From Comamonas terrae (GTDB lineage Bacteria; Pseudomonadota; Gammaproteobacteria; Burkholderiales; Burkholderiaceae_C): a DNA stretch of 64,000 nucleotides. Under the pieces are notes generated by a model. It worked only from the letters and a program-made list of their open reading frames with translations, was not told where the DNA came from and did not search any database. The position numbers were made by a program, and so were the translations under genes. Each line of letters begins with the position of its first letter. Position 1 is the stretch's first letter. The DNA lies in contig NZ_BCNT01000006.1 in assembly GCF_001544075.1 (NCBI RefSeq), forward strand, positions 218,128 to 282,127, read 5' to 3'. This document shows positions 25,669 to 36,222 of this stretch, in pieces.

Positions 25669-26634
25669 ATGACCCATGTTCCAAGCCCCATGCCCGACGC
25701 GCTGGACGCCCGGGCCACCGCCGCCGTGCTGCCCTGGAATGCCCTGGCCGACGAGATTGCCGCCTTGCTGCTGTCGCTGCGCGACTCGGACGCCATCCAC
25801 GTGCCGGCACGCATCGTCATGCCGCTGGCCCGGGACGGCGCCCTGTTCTGCATGCCGGCCACCGACGGGCAGCTGGCCATGACCAAGCTCATCAGCTTCA
25901 CGCCGGCCAATGCGCAGACCGCACGCCCCACGATTCAGGGCGACATCGTGGTGTTCGATGTCGCCACGGGCGAACGCCGGCTCATCCTGGACGGCCCCAC
26001 GGTCACGGCGCGGCGCACGGCCGCCGTCTCTCTGCTGGCGGCCAGGCGGCTGGCGCCCAATCCCCACGGGCCGCTGCTCATCGTGGGTGCCGGCGTGCAG
26101 GGCAGCGCCCACCTGCAGGCCTTTGCCAGCGGCTTGGGCACCCGCGAAGTCTGGATCGCCTCGCGCAGCGAGAAAAGCGCGCAGCAGCTGGTGGAGCAGG
26201 CCCGGCAACTGGGCCTGCAGGCCCATGTGGCCACCGACCTGGCTGCGGCCACACGCCACTGCCCGCTCATCGTGACCTGCACGCCTGCGCAGGCCGTGGT
26301 GCTGCACGACGCACCGCGCGACGATGCCTTTGTCTGCGCGGTCGGCGCCTTCACCCCGGCCATGGTGGAGCTGGCACCCGCGCTGTGCCGTGACATGCAG
26401 GACCGGGGCCGCATCGTCGTGGATACCCAGGATGCCCAGCATGAAGCAGGCGACCTGCTGCAGGCCGGCATCGCCGTCCAGGGGCTGCCCACGCTGGAAA
26501 CGGTCCTGGCCCAGGACTGGCCGCGCCCCCGGACGCCGGTACTGTTCAAGTCCTGCGGCTGGGGCGGCTGGGATCTGGCCGCCACGCGGCTGGCGCTGCG
26601 CATGGCGCGCCGGCAAGCCGCAGCCAGCCCATAG
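25669..26634 (+). CDS. Ornithine cyclodeaminase/mu-crystallin family reductase
   Basis: A 321-residue NAD(P)-binding protein of the OCD/mu-crystallin family, with the Rossmann motif VGAGVQGSAHLQAF (about 141-154) and the conserved MTKLISFTPAN segment before it. Most bacterial members beside no arginine genes are delta1-pyrroline-2-carboxylate/piperideine-2-carboxylate reductases, which work in D-proline, hydroxyproline or D-lysine breakdown; the sequence alone does not settle cyclodeaminase versus reductase. Start at 25669 (an ATG at 25690 is an alternative). A diguanylate cyclase follows after 70 bases. There is no other proline-degradation gene in the window. Confidence 0.8.
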   Translation: MTHVPSPMPDALDARATAAVLPWNALADEIAALLLSLRDSDAIHVPARIVMPLARDGALFCMPATDGQLAMTKLISFTPANAQTARPTIQGDIVVFDVATGERRLILDGPTVTARRTAAVSLLAARRLAPNPHGPLLIVGAGVQGSAHLQAFASGLGTREVWIASRSEKSAQQLVEQARQLGLQAHVATDLAAATRHCPLIVTCTPAQAVVLHDAPRDDAFVCAVGAFTPAMVELAPALCRDMQDRGRIVVDTQDAQHEAGDLLQAGIAVQGLPTLETVLAQDWPRPRTPVLFKSCGWGGWDLAATRLALRMARRQAAASP

Positions 26635-26704
26635 CCAGCATCCGGCATGCTATCTTCCAGGGAGCAATTACCCCGCATCCTTCCATGACGAGAGCGAGGT
26701 TCCA

Positions 26705-28456
26705 TTGAATTCCCCCACCGAAACCTCTCAGACAGAGCCTTTCGCAGCGCAGCCCGCCTCGCGCTGGCAGCGCCTGGGCCTGCGCGCCCAGCTGTCTCTC
26801 GTGTTCGGCTCGTTGATGGTTGTGCTGGCCGTTTGCATGTCGGTGGGCTTCGCGGAGCTGCTGCGCTGGCGCATGCAGCGCGACGCCGCGGCCTCGCTGC
26901 ATACCGTCGCGTCCAACGCCTCCCGGCTGCTGGCCGACGGCCTGTTCGACCGCACACGCACCGTCCAGGTGCTTGCCGGCTCCAGGGAACTGTGGGAACA
27001 AGGCCTTTCCGCGCCCGGCGTCAGCGCCCTGCTGACCCGCCTGCAATCGACCCTGCCTTTCAGCACCTGGATCGGCGTCAGCGACATCCAGGGCGTGGTG
27101 CGCAGTGCCACCAAAGGCCAGCTTGCAGGAGAGCAGGTACAGAGCCGATCGTGGTTCCGGCACGGGCTTGCGGGCCTGCACGTCAGCGACGTGCACGAGG
27201 CGCCGCATCTGGCCCGGCTGCTGCCGCCTGCCGCCAACGGCGAGCCTCACCGCTTCATCGATTTCTCGGCCCCCATCAATCCGCAGGGCCGCATCATCGG
27301 CGTGCTGGGCGTCTACAGCAGCTGGGGGTGGGTACGCGAGACCATTGAAAGCCTGCTGCCCGGCAATGCACAGGAACGCCGGATCTCGCTGTTCATCTTC
27401 GACCGCAACGGCCGGCTCATCTACGGCCCCAACGGACAGATGCAGCCCTTTGCCCGCCTGGGGCAGGAGCTGCCGCTCAAGCTGCATGCGGCCGAAGCCG
27501 ACATTGCGGCCCTGCAGGCCCAGGCCGAGATTGCACGCTGGAAGGACAGCGACGAGCGCTTCCTGACGGCCGCCGTGACACTGCAGCCGCGCAATGCGGC
27601 ATCCGACCTGGGCTGGCGCATCGTGGCCCGCCAGCCGCTGGCCACAGCCTATGCGCCCGCGCGCCAGGCCATGGTCAAAATCGTGGCCGCAGGCCTGGCC
27701 GCCGCTTTCCTGGCCGCAGGCATTGCCTGGCTGGCGGCCCGGCGGCTGAGCCAGGACCTGAAGCAACTCGCGCGCGCCGCCTATGCGCGGGACAGGAACG
27801 GCCAGCCGGCCGAAATTCCGGTGCTGCACAGCAGCCGCGAAGTGCGCCATCTGTCGCTGACGCTGCGCGGCACCATCGCCAAGCTGCGCGCGGCCAACGA
27901 GGCCATGGAGGCCCAGGTGGCCGAGCGCACGCTGCAGCTGCAGCAGGCCAATGCCGAGCTGCAGCGGCTGGCCCATAGCGATCCGCTCACCGGCCTGCTC
28001 AACCGGCGCGGCTTCGAATCGCAGCTGCAGTTCGCCCTGGCGCTGGCGCGGCGCAGCCAGCGGCCGATGTGCCTGCTGAGCGTGGACATCGACCATTTCA
28101 AGTCCATCAACGACCGTTACGGGCATGACATGGGCGATGCGGTGCTGCGCCATGTCGCCCGGCTGCTGGGCGCGCGCCTGCGCCAATCCGATGTACTGGC
28201 CCGCATGGGCGGAGAGGAGTTCATGGCGCTGCTGCCCGACACCTCGGCCGAAGCGGCCATGGAGCTGGCCCGGCAGCTGTGCGCCATGGTGGCCGAAAAA
28301 CCCATGCAGCATGGCGCCACCGTCACCATCAGCATCGGCGCCAGCGCCCTGCACAGCACGGACAGCGACGACGGCAGCGCCATGCGGCGGCGCAGCGACG
28401 AGGCCTTGTATGCAGCCAAGGCCGCCGGCCGCAACACCGTGCGCTGGCAGGACTGA
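26705..28456 (+). CDS. Membrane-bound diguanylate cyclase with periplasmic sensor
   Basis: Makes cyclic di-GMP from two GTP. The protein of about 583 residues has an N-terminal helix (about 28-50), a periplasmic dCache-like sensor of some 270 residues, a second helix (about 325-347), a HAMP-like linker and coiled coil, and a GGDEF domain with GGEEF at 502-506. Five residues earlier lies RQSD, an intact RxxD inhibitory site, so feedback control by c-di-GMP is expected. The only well-placed start is a TTG at 26705 preceded by GAGCGAGG; there is no ATG near the domain start. The sensed signal is unknown. Confidence 0.87.
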   Translation: MNSPTETSQTEPFAAQPASRWQRLGLRAQLSLVFGSLMVVLAVCMSVGFAELLRWRMQRDAAASLHTVASNASRLLADGLFDRTRTVQVLAGSRELWEQGLSAPGVSALLTRLQSTLPFSTWIGVSDIQGVVRSATKGQLAGEQVQSRSWFRHGLAGLHVSDVHEAPHLARLLPPAANGEPHRFIDFSAPINPQGRIIGVLGVYSSWGWVRETIESLLPGNAQERRISLFIFDRNGRLIYGPNGQMQPFARLGQELPLKLHAAEADIAALQAQAEIARWKDSDERFLTAAVTLQPRNAASDLGWRIVARQPLATAYAPARQAMVKIVAAGLAAAFLAAGIAWLAARRLSQDLKQLARAAYARDRNGQPAEIPVLHSSREVRHLSLTLRGTIAKLRAANEAMEAQVAERTLQLQQANAELQRLAHSDPLTGLLNRRGFESQLQFALALARRSQRPMCLLSVDIDHFKSINDRYGHDMGDAVLRHVARLLGARLRQSDVLARMGGEEFMALLPDTSAEAAMELARQLCAMVAEKPMQHGATVTISIGASALHSTDSDDGSAMRRRSDEALYAAKAAGRNTVRWQD

Positions 28457-28465
28457 GCGGCCATG

Positions 28466-28496
28466 AAAAAAGCCCGCAACCAAAGGCCGCGGGCTT
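28466..28496 (-). terminator. Terminator of dcd (convergent with the diguanylate cyclase gene)
   Basis: AAGCCCGC pairs with GCGGGCTT; on the minus strand the stem is followed by a run of T residues. It lies 22 bases after the dcd stop codon and just beyond the cyclase stop, so it could serve both strands. Confidence 0.75.
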
Positions 28497-28517
28497 CAGC
28501 GGGCGGGCAAGCCGCGG

Positions 28518-29084
28518 TCAGGTCTTGGGCAAGGTCACGCCATGCTGGCCCTGGTACTTGCCGTTGCGGTCCTTGTAGCTGGTCTCGCATTGTTCGTCGC
28601 CCTGGAAGAACAGCACCTGGGCGCAGCCCTCGCCCGCGTAGATCTTGGCAGGCAGCGGCGTGGTGTTGGAGAACTCCAGCGTCACATAGCCTTCCCACTC
28701 GGGCTCGAACGGCGTGACGTTGACGATGATGCCGCAGCGCGCGTAGGTGCTCTTGCCCAGGCAGACGGTCAGAACGTCGCGCGGAATGCGGAAATACTCG
28801 ACCGTGCGGGCCAGCGCGAAGCTGTTGGGCGGGATGATGCAGTAGTCGCCCTCGAAGTCCACAAAGCTCTTCTCGTCGAAGTTCTTGGGGTCCACCACCG
28901 TGCTGTGGATGTTGGTGAACACCTTGAACTCGCGTGCGCAGCGGATATCGTAGCCGTAGCTCGAGGTGCCGTAGCTGATGATCTTCTTGCCGTCGAGCTG
29001 GCGCACCTGGCCAGGCTCGAAGGGATCGATCATGCCGTGCTGCTCCGCCATCCGGCGGATCCATTTGTCGCTCTTGATGCTCAT
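28518..29084 (-). CDS. dcd: dCTP deaminase
   Basis: Deaminates dCTP to dUTP, the main bacterial route to dTMP. The 188-residue length from the ATG at 29084 is exactly the family norm. Visible motifs are SYGYDIRC, the [11 protein letters not shown] segment with the catalytic SxxAR-type residues, and [11 protein letters not shown]. An in-frame upstream extension is rejected. guaD follows on the same strand's upstream side, separated by a 63-base spacer with an inverted repeat (CGCTTGAT/ATCAAGCG at 29099-29142). Cytoplasmic homotrimer by family. Confidence 0.95.
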   Translation of the reverse strand: MSIKSDKWIRRMAEQHGMIDPFEPGQVRQLDGKKIISYGTSSYGYDIRCAREFKVFTNIHSTVVDPKNFDEKSFVDFEGDYCIIPPNSFALARTVEYFRIPRDVLTVCLGKSTYARCGIIVNVTPFEPEWEGYVTLEFSNTTPLPAKIYAGEGCAQVLFFQGDEQCETSYKDRNGKYQGQHGVTLPKT

Positions 29085-29147
29085 TGGGAATCCTGTATCG
29101 CTTGATTTTTCATAGCGTCGTGCGCTCATGAATCAAGCGCAAGACTC

Positions 29148-30440
29148 CTATTTTGCTTGAGAAACAATGGTTTGCTCAATCAGGCGGTCATCTCCGAGGA
29201 TGATCATGGCGAACAGCAGTTCGTCCAGATTGCGGGCTTCTCCGGTCTTGCGCGCCAGCAGCGGCGTGCAGCCCGGATTGATGACGACAAAGTCGGCCTC
29301 GCAGCCCGGCTGCAGATTGCCTATCACGCCTTGCAGGCCCAGGGCGCGCGCGGCGCCTGCCGTGTGCTGCCACCAGAGGTGGCCGGGCGCCAGGCTCAGG
29401 CCCTGCTTGGCCAGGCTTTCGCGGCCCACCACGTAGGCGGCCTGCATGGTACGGAACGGCGAGAAGCTCATGCCGCCGCCCACGTCGCTGGCCAGGCCGT
29501 AGAGCATGCCGGCCTCGTCGGCCTTGATGTAGTCGAAGTAGCCGCTGGCCAGGAACTGGTTGCTGGTCGGGCTGATGGCCGCCGCCGAGCGCGTGTCATG
29601 CATGAGCTTGCGGTCGGTTTCATCGAGCCAGATGCTGTGGGCGTAAACAGCGCGCTCGCGCATCAGGCCAAAGTCGTCGTAGACGGCCAGATAGCTGCGT
29701 GACTCGGGAAACAGCTGCTTGACCCAGGCGACTTCGTCCAGGTTCTCGGCCACATGGGACTGGATCCATACGTCGCCATACCTGGCGGCCAGCTCGCCGG
29801 CGCCGCGCAGCTGGGCGTCGGTGCTGGTGGGCGCAAAGCGCGGCGTGATGGCATAGCCCAGCCGGTCCACGCCATGCCAGCGCTGGATCAGGGTCTCGGT
29901 GTCGATCAGGCCCTGCTCGGTATCGTCGCGCACGCCGTCGGGGCTGTTGCGGTCCTGCAGCACCTTGCCGGCAATCATGCGCATGCCGCGCTGGCGGGCG
30001 GCCGTCATGATGGCGTCCACCGAGGTCGGGTGCGAGGTGGCAAAGGCCAGCGCCGTGGTCACGCCGTTGCGCAGCAGCTCGTCCATGAAGAAGTCCGCCA
30101 CGCCGTCCGCATAGGCGCGGTCCGCAAAGCGCGATTCATGCGGGAAGGTGTAGTTCTCCAGCCAGGGCAGCAGGCCGGACGCGGGCGCGCCGATCACATC
30201 GGTCTGCGGATAGTGGATATGCAGGTCCACGAAGCCGGGGGCCAGCAGGCGGCCCGGCAGGTCGATGCGCTGCACGCCCTCGCGGTCGATGTACTGGGGC
30301 GCCAGCGCCTGCCAGCTGCCCGCGGCCACCACGCGCTGCACGCCTTGCGCATCGGGCGCCACGGCCAGCAGGCCATCGGAGTCATACACGGCTTGGCCGT
30401 CATCGGCAAAGCGCAACAGGGCACTACGGTAGATTTTCAT
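29148..30440 (-). CDS. guaD: Guanine deaminase
   Basis: Amidohydrolase that converts guanine to xanthine and ammonia, feeding xanthine dehydrogenase. The 430-residue protein has the metal motif FVDLHIHYPQTD (His74, His76), the later QSHVAEN and YAHSIWLDE segments and SDVGGGMSFSPF, the pattern of the guanine deaminase family. Start at the ATG at 30440. It is divergent from a porin gene across 500 bases of AT-rich DNA. With adenine-type deaminase, xdhC, puuD and hiuH elsewhere in the window, it fits a dispersed purine-degradation set. No copy of the ACAGAAA-type palindrome is seen in its upstream region. Confidence 0.93.
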   Translation of the reverse strand: MKIYRSALLRFADDGQAVYDSDGLLAVAPDAQGVQRVVAAGSWQALAPQYIDREGVQRIDLPGRLLAPGFVDLHIHYPQTDVIGAPASGLLPWLENYTFPHESRFADRAYADGVADFFMDELLRNGVTTALAFATSHPTSVDAIMTAARQRGMRMIAGKVLQDRNSPDGVRDDTEQGLIDTETLIQRWHGVDRLGYAITPRFAPTSTDAQLRGAGELAARYGDVWIQSHVAENLDEVAWVKQLFPESRSYLAVYDDFGLMRERAVYAHSIWLDETDRKLMHDTRSAAAISPTSNQFLASGYFDYIKADEAGMLYGLASDVGGGMSFSPFRTMQAAYVVGRESLAKQGLSLAPGHLWWQHTAGAARALGLQGVIGNLQPGCEADFVVINPGCTPLLARKTGEARNLDELLFAMIILGDDRLIEQTIVSQAK

Positions 30441-30956
30441 GGGGACAAGCTTACGCGCGGGTGCCGTCGCACGGCGCACGGCGACCCTTATAAGGGCTAT
30501 ATGGTTTGGCGCAATTGTGGCGTGGCGCCTGTCCGCCTGCGGCGCCGACAGACGCATTTTCAATCAAAAAGCATAGCTTGTTGCGCTTGGCGTCTCTTGA
30601 TTGCAGAACCATTGCATATCAGAAACAGCAGCTATCAGGCGCTGCACGCTATTGTTTACGAAGCATTGCGCAGCCACCCGAGCGGCCCTGCCCCGCACCG
30701 ACGACATGGATGGCCGGCGCTGCACCCGAGGTTGCACCTTGCCGCCGCATTGCCCGGATATATTTTTTCGTTATTTGATTCCAGAAAAAATATTTGCTCG
30801 CAAGTTCCATGCGAATATCCGTTTATTTCTTCGATGGTTTGCATATCCGGCCAAACCTCAATATCAGAAATAATTATGCCCGCGCATAAATAAAAAGTAT
30901 TTCTATAAATGGAGAAGCAACTCCATACTCCGCATTCCCCTCCAGACGGAAACAGC
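30441..30956. other. AT-rich intergenic region between guaD and porin gene
   Basis: 516 bases between divergent genes. From about 30740 on it is clearly richer in A and T than its surroundings (for example CGTTATTTGATTCCAGAAAAAATA nearby in parts), which fits a regulated promoter region for the outer-membrane porin and a likely H-NS target. The left part contains CTATCAGGCGCTGCACGC, loosely like the short intergenic repeats. Short frames here have no recognisable product. Confidence 0.45.
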
Positions 30957-32054
30957 ATGCGGACCAGTCCCCATATTCGAACCAGCTCGACATACAGAAA
31001 ATATCGCCTGTTTCTGGCAATGCTTCTGTTTTCATTTTCGGCCATGGCCCAGAACAGCCAGACCCGGATATATGGAATCATGGATATGTATGTCGGCTAT
31101 GGAAAATCCGGCTCGAAATCCATCACAAAACTCAATGAAGGTGGCAATGCCGGTTCACGCATCGGCTTTCAGGGTGTGGAGGATCTGGGCGGCGGGCTCA
31201 AGGCTCGCTTCGATCTGGAAGCAGGGATAGGCGCTGATGCCGGGTCCGGCGAGGCGCCCGACGGCTCCCTGGCTTTCCTTCGACAGTCCAGCATAGGTCT
31301 TACCGGCCGCTGGGGCCTGGTGGACTTCGGGCGCATGTACACGCCGATGTTCATCGGCATCGTCCAGGCCGATCCCTATGTGCTCAATGCAACTTTTTCG
31401 CCGCTGAACCTGCGCTCCATCGTAGACAGCCAGCAGGGCGTGCGCGCCTTTGCCTCGCGCGGCAGCAACATGATCCGCTACATGACACCGCCGGAGCAGA
31501 ACTTCTTCGCCATCCTCGCCTATTCCTTCGGCGAACAGGGCAGCAGCAGCCGGCGGCTCAATGACCTCTATGGCGGCAGCCTGGGCTGGAAAGACAGGAG
31601 TTTCTATCTGGCCTACTCCTTCCAGAATGTGCGGACCGCGAGCACGGACCAGACCCTTGCAACGCCCATCACTTCGCGATACCAGGCGCTGAGCGCATAT
31701 TACCGGATCAGGCCGGAGCTCATGCTTTCGGCCAACATCGCCCAGTCCGGATCCAGCCACAGCGCCACCCGTGAATCCACGCTGAGAAGCGGTGGCATCT
31801 CCTGGCAGGCGACCGTCCAGTCCCGGCTGATGGCCGTAGTGGCGCACCGCAGGGTCGAGGCCAGTGCCCGCGGCCAGACCGTCTGGACCCTGGGGTACGA
31901 CTATGCGCTGAGCAAGCGCACGGAACTGTACGGGCGCCTGTTGGGCGTCAACAACCGGGGCGGCGCGGCCGTGGCGCTGGGCGGCGTGCCCATCGAGGCC
32001 GCCGGCAGCAGCTCGGGGCGGTTCATCGCAGCAGGCATTCGCCACTCCTTCTGA
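30957..32054 (+). CDS. Outer-membrane porin, Omp32-like Gram-negative porin
   Basis: A 365-residue beta-barrel porin. A signal peptide with a long charged n-region ends at FSAMA followed by QNSQT, then YGIMDMYVGYGKSG (first strand), GSRIGFQGVEDLGGGLKARF, and a terminal RHSF ending in Phe, the classical sorting signal of outer-membrane barrels. This is the generic betaproteobacterial porin family (anion-selective Omp32 in Delftia). The ATG at 30957 is preferred to one 48 bases upstream because of GGAA before it. It is 24 bases ahead of a lipoprotein hydrolase gene on the same strand, so the two form a unit. Confidence 0.9.
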   Translation: MRTSPHIRTSSTYRKYRLFLAMLLFSFSAMAQNSQTRIYGIMDMYVGYGKSGSKSITKLNEGGNAGSRIGFQGVEDLGGGLKARFDLEAGIGADAGSGEAPDGSLAFLRQSSIGLTGRWGLVDFGRMYTPMFIGIVQADPYVLNATFSPLNLRSIVDSQQGVRAFASRGSNMIRYMTPPEQNFFAILAYSFGEQGSSSRRLNDLYGGSLGWKDRSFYLAYSFQNVRTASTDQTLATPITSRYQALSAYYRIRPELMLSANIAQSGSSHSATRESTLRSGGISWQATVQSRLMAVVAHRRVEASARGQTVWTLGYDYALSKRTELYGRLLGVNNRGGAAVALGGVPIEAAGSSSGRFIAAGIRHSF

Positions 32055-32078
32055 CCATTATTGCCGTCATTGAAAATC

Positions 32079-33443
32079 ATGCCCATATCTCGCCCCATAT
32101 TCTGCGCAAAATACATTTTCGCGGCCGCCGGCATGGCATTTGTCTGCGGATGCCAGACCACCAGCTCATTATCATCCGCAGCCAGTTCAGATATTGAAGA
32201 AGCCCATAATCCATTATTCAGTGAAAGAAGCAGGCCACTCCATCCCGAGATGAAAATCACCCGGGAAAACTGGCTGCTTCCCGAAAATATCCGCTGGGGC
32301 CTGAGAAACGCCCGGGAAATCGTGCCGACCTCGACGATTCCCAATGCACTGGTCGCCTCGCCCCTTTTCTCGGGCACCCCGATTCAGGACAGAGAACTGT
32401 CAATCAAAACCCCGGACGGGCAGAACTTCGGCATGGCGCAATATCTGGCCGAAAACCATGTGGACGGACTGCTGGTCATGCATGAGGGGAAAATCATCTA
32501 CGAGCGCTATCTCAACGGCATGCGGCCGCGCGATGTGCACAGCTGGGCGTCCATGTCCAAATCCATGGTCGGCCTGATCGCCGTTCAGCTGGCACAGCAA
32601 GGCAGGATCGACCTCGATGCCCCGCTGGCCGCCTATGTGCCAGAGCTGCGTGATTCGCCGTTCGGCCAGGCATCGGTCCAGCAGAACATGGACATGCAGC
32701 TGGCCCTGGCGTATCCGCAGGCCCTGCCGCCCGACATCGGCATGTTCGCCGCTGCCGGCCTGCTGCCGGCCCGCAGCGGCATGCCGGACTCCATCCATGG
32801 CTTCCTCAAAGTGCCCCAGGCCACGGAGCCGCCCGCTAACGGCATCTTCTACTACCAAAACGGCTCCACGGAGGCCGTGGCCTGGGCGCTGCAGCGCGTG
32901 ACAGGCCGGTCGCTGTCGGACCTGGTCAGAGACATGGTCTGGCAGCCCATGGGCGCACAGGACCAGGCCTACTACCCGCTCGATGCAGCCGGCAGCGAGT
33001 TTGCGTCGGGTGGCCTGCACAGCACGCTGCGTGACGCCGCGCGCTTTGGCGAGCTGATCCGCAACCAGGGGCGGGCACAGGGGCGCCAGGTCGTGGCAAG
33101 GCCGGCCATCGAGCGGATTCTTGCCACGCCGTCGGCCGCCAACCAGGCGCGCGTAAGGCAATCGGGCCGGGCCATGCCTTCGGGTACGGGCTATGCCGAC
33201 TTCTGGTGGCATCCCATCCAAGCGCGCGGCGCCGTGATCGCATCGGGCCGCTTCGGCCAGCGCATTCTCGTGGACCCGGCCCACGCACTGACCATCGTGC
33301 AGTTCGGTACCTATCCGGACACGCGGGCGCGTCCGGCCACGGCCGGGCAGGCCATCACACGGCAGGACAATGTGCTCAGGACCGACGACGGGCTGGTCGC
33401 GCTGGCCCAGGCCGTGTCGCGGCACCTGCGGGCTGCACGCTGA
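32079..33443 (+). CDS. Serine hydrolase lipoprotein (beta-lactamase/class C fold, NylB-like)
   Basis: A 454-residue predicted lipoprotein: lipobox FVCGC with the acylated cysteine at 25, then a beta-lactamase-like domain with the active-site SMSK (Ser158, Lys161) and a YxN motif in FYYQNGS. This is the family of esterases, DD-peptidases and 6-aminohexanoate-dimer hydrolases (NylB), so the substrate is open. It follows the porin by 24 bases, hinting that the barrel admits the substrate or product. The first 100 residues are coded by DNA richer in A and T than the rest. Start at the ATG at 32079; a TTG 18 bases earlier is less likely. Confidence 0.82.
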   Translation: MPISRPIFCAKYIFAAAGMAFVCGCQTTSSLSSAASSDIEEAHNPLFSERSRPLHPEMKITRENWLLPENIRWGLRNAREIVPTSTIPNALVASPLFSGTPIQDRELSIKTPDGQNFGMAQYLAENHVDGLLVMHEGKIIYERYLNGMRPRDVHSWASMSKSMVGLIAVQLAQQGRIDLDAPLAAYVPELRDSPFGQASVQQNMDMQLALAYPQALPPDIGMFAAAGLLPARSGMPDSIHGFLKVPQATEPPANGIFYYQNGSTEAVAWALQRVTGRSLSDLVRDMVWQPMGAQDQAYYPLDAAGSEFASGGLHSTLRDAARFGELIRNQGRAQGRQVVARPAIERILATPSAANQARVRQSGRAMPSGTGYADFWWHPIQARGAVIASGRFGQRILVDPAHALTIVQFGTYPDTRARPATAGQAITRQDNVLRTDDGLVALAQAVSRHLRAAR

Positions 33444-33542
33444 AGCGGTTTCCCGGACAGACCGCCTTGCAGCGCCGGCGGCAGTGGCGCACGGGCGACG
33501 GCGCATAAGATAGGCCGTTTCAAGAACCGCAAGGAGACCCCG

Positions 33543-33989
33543 ATGCCCATGTTCGTGGATGAATCCCCCGCCGGCGAATGCATTTTCTGCAAGCTCGTCA
33601 ACGGCGACATTCCGTCGGCCAAAGTCTATGAGGACGAGCTGACCATCGCTTTCATGGACATAGGCCAGGCCTGCGAAGGCCATGTGCTGGTCGCCTCCAA
33701 GCGCCATGCGGCCAATCTGCTGGAACTCACGCCCGAGGAAGCCGGCGCCGCGATGCAGACCGCCCGGCGCATCGCCGCGGCAGCGGCCCAGGCGCTGGAG
33801 CCCGAGGGCATCACGCTGTTCCAGGCCAACGGCGCCGCAGGCGGGCAGACGGTGTTCCACTTCCACCTGCATGTGCTGCCGCGCAAGGCGGGCGACGGCC
33901 TGTCGCTGACCTGGAAGCGCGAGGAGCCCGGCATGCCCGTGCTCAACCGCTATGCCGAGCGCCTGCGCCAGGCCCTGGCGCAGACATAG
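33543..33989 (+). CDS. HIT family hydrolase
   Basis: A 148-residue nucleotide hydrolase/transferase of the histidine-triad superfamily, with HFHLHVLPR (His106, 108, 110) and the N-terminal CIFCKLVNGDIPSAKVYED motif. Such proteins split AMP-linked compounds (phosphoramidates, adenosine polyphosphates). The ribosome site AAGGAGA lies 6 bases before the ATG. It is convergent with the adenine-deaminase gene. The subgroup is not certain. Confidence 0.92.
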   Translation: MPMFVDESPAGECIFCKLVNGDIPSAKVYEDELTIAFMDIGQACEGHVLVASKRHAANLLELTPEEAGAAMQTARRIAAAAAQALEPEGITLFQANGAAGGQTVFHFHLHVLPRKAGDGLSLTWKREEPGMPVLNRYAERLRQALAQT

Positions 33990-34005
33990 AAGCCGGCAGC
34001 GCCCA

Positions 34006-34021
34006 TCCGGCCGCCGCCGGA
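34006..34021. terminator. Short hairpin between HIT and deaminase genes
   Basis: TCCGGC and GCCGGA form a six-base stem with a four-base loop between convergent genes. There is no T run, so termination is unproven. Confidence 0.35.
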
Positions 34022-34031
34022 CGGGAGGGAT

Positions 34032-36085
<2,054 letters not shown>

Positions 36086-36177
36086 TTACGCAAGCAAGAA
36101 TGCACAGGAAGCACTTCCCGCGGGACGCGCTGCCTGAATCCGATTTGCGCAAGTCGTGCCATTGTGAACGCTAAACC

Positions 36178-36208
36178 GAAAAAAGGCCGCCCGTGGGCGG
36201 CCTTTTTC
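36178..36208 (-). terminator. Rho-independent terminator after the first BMP gene
   Basis: AAAAAAGGCCGCCC pairs with GGGCGGCCTTTTT, a strong symmetrical hairpin with A and T tails, 14 bases after the BMP1 stop codon and upstream of the Rieske gene. It separates the importer genes from the enzyme genes at the transcription level unless it is read through. Confidence 0.85.
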
Positions 36209-36222
36209 AGACGGTGGCGCGA

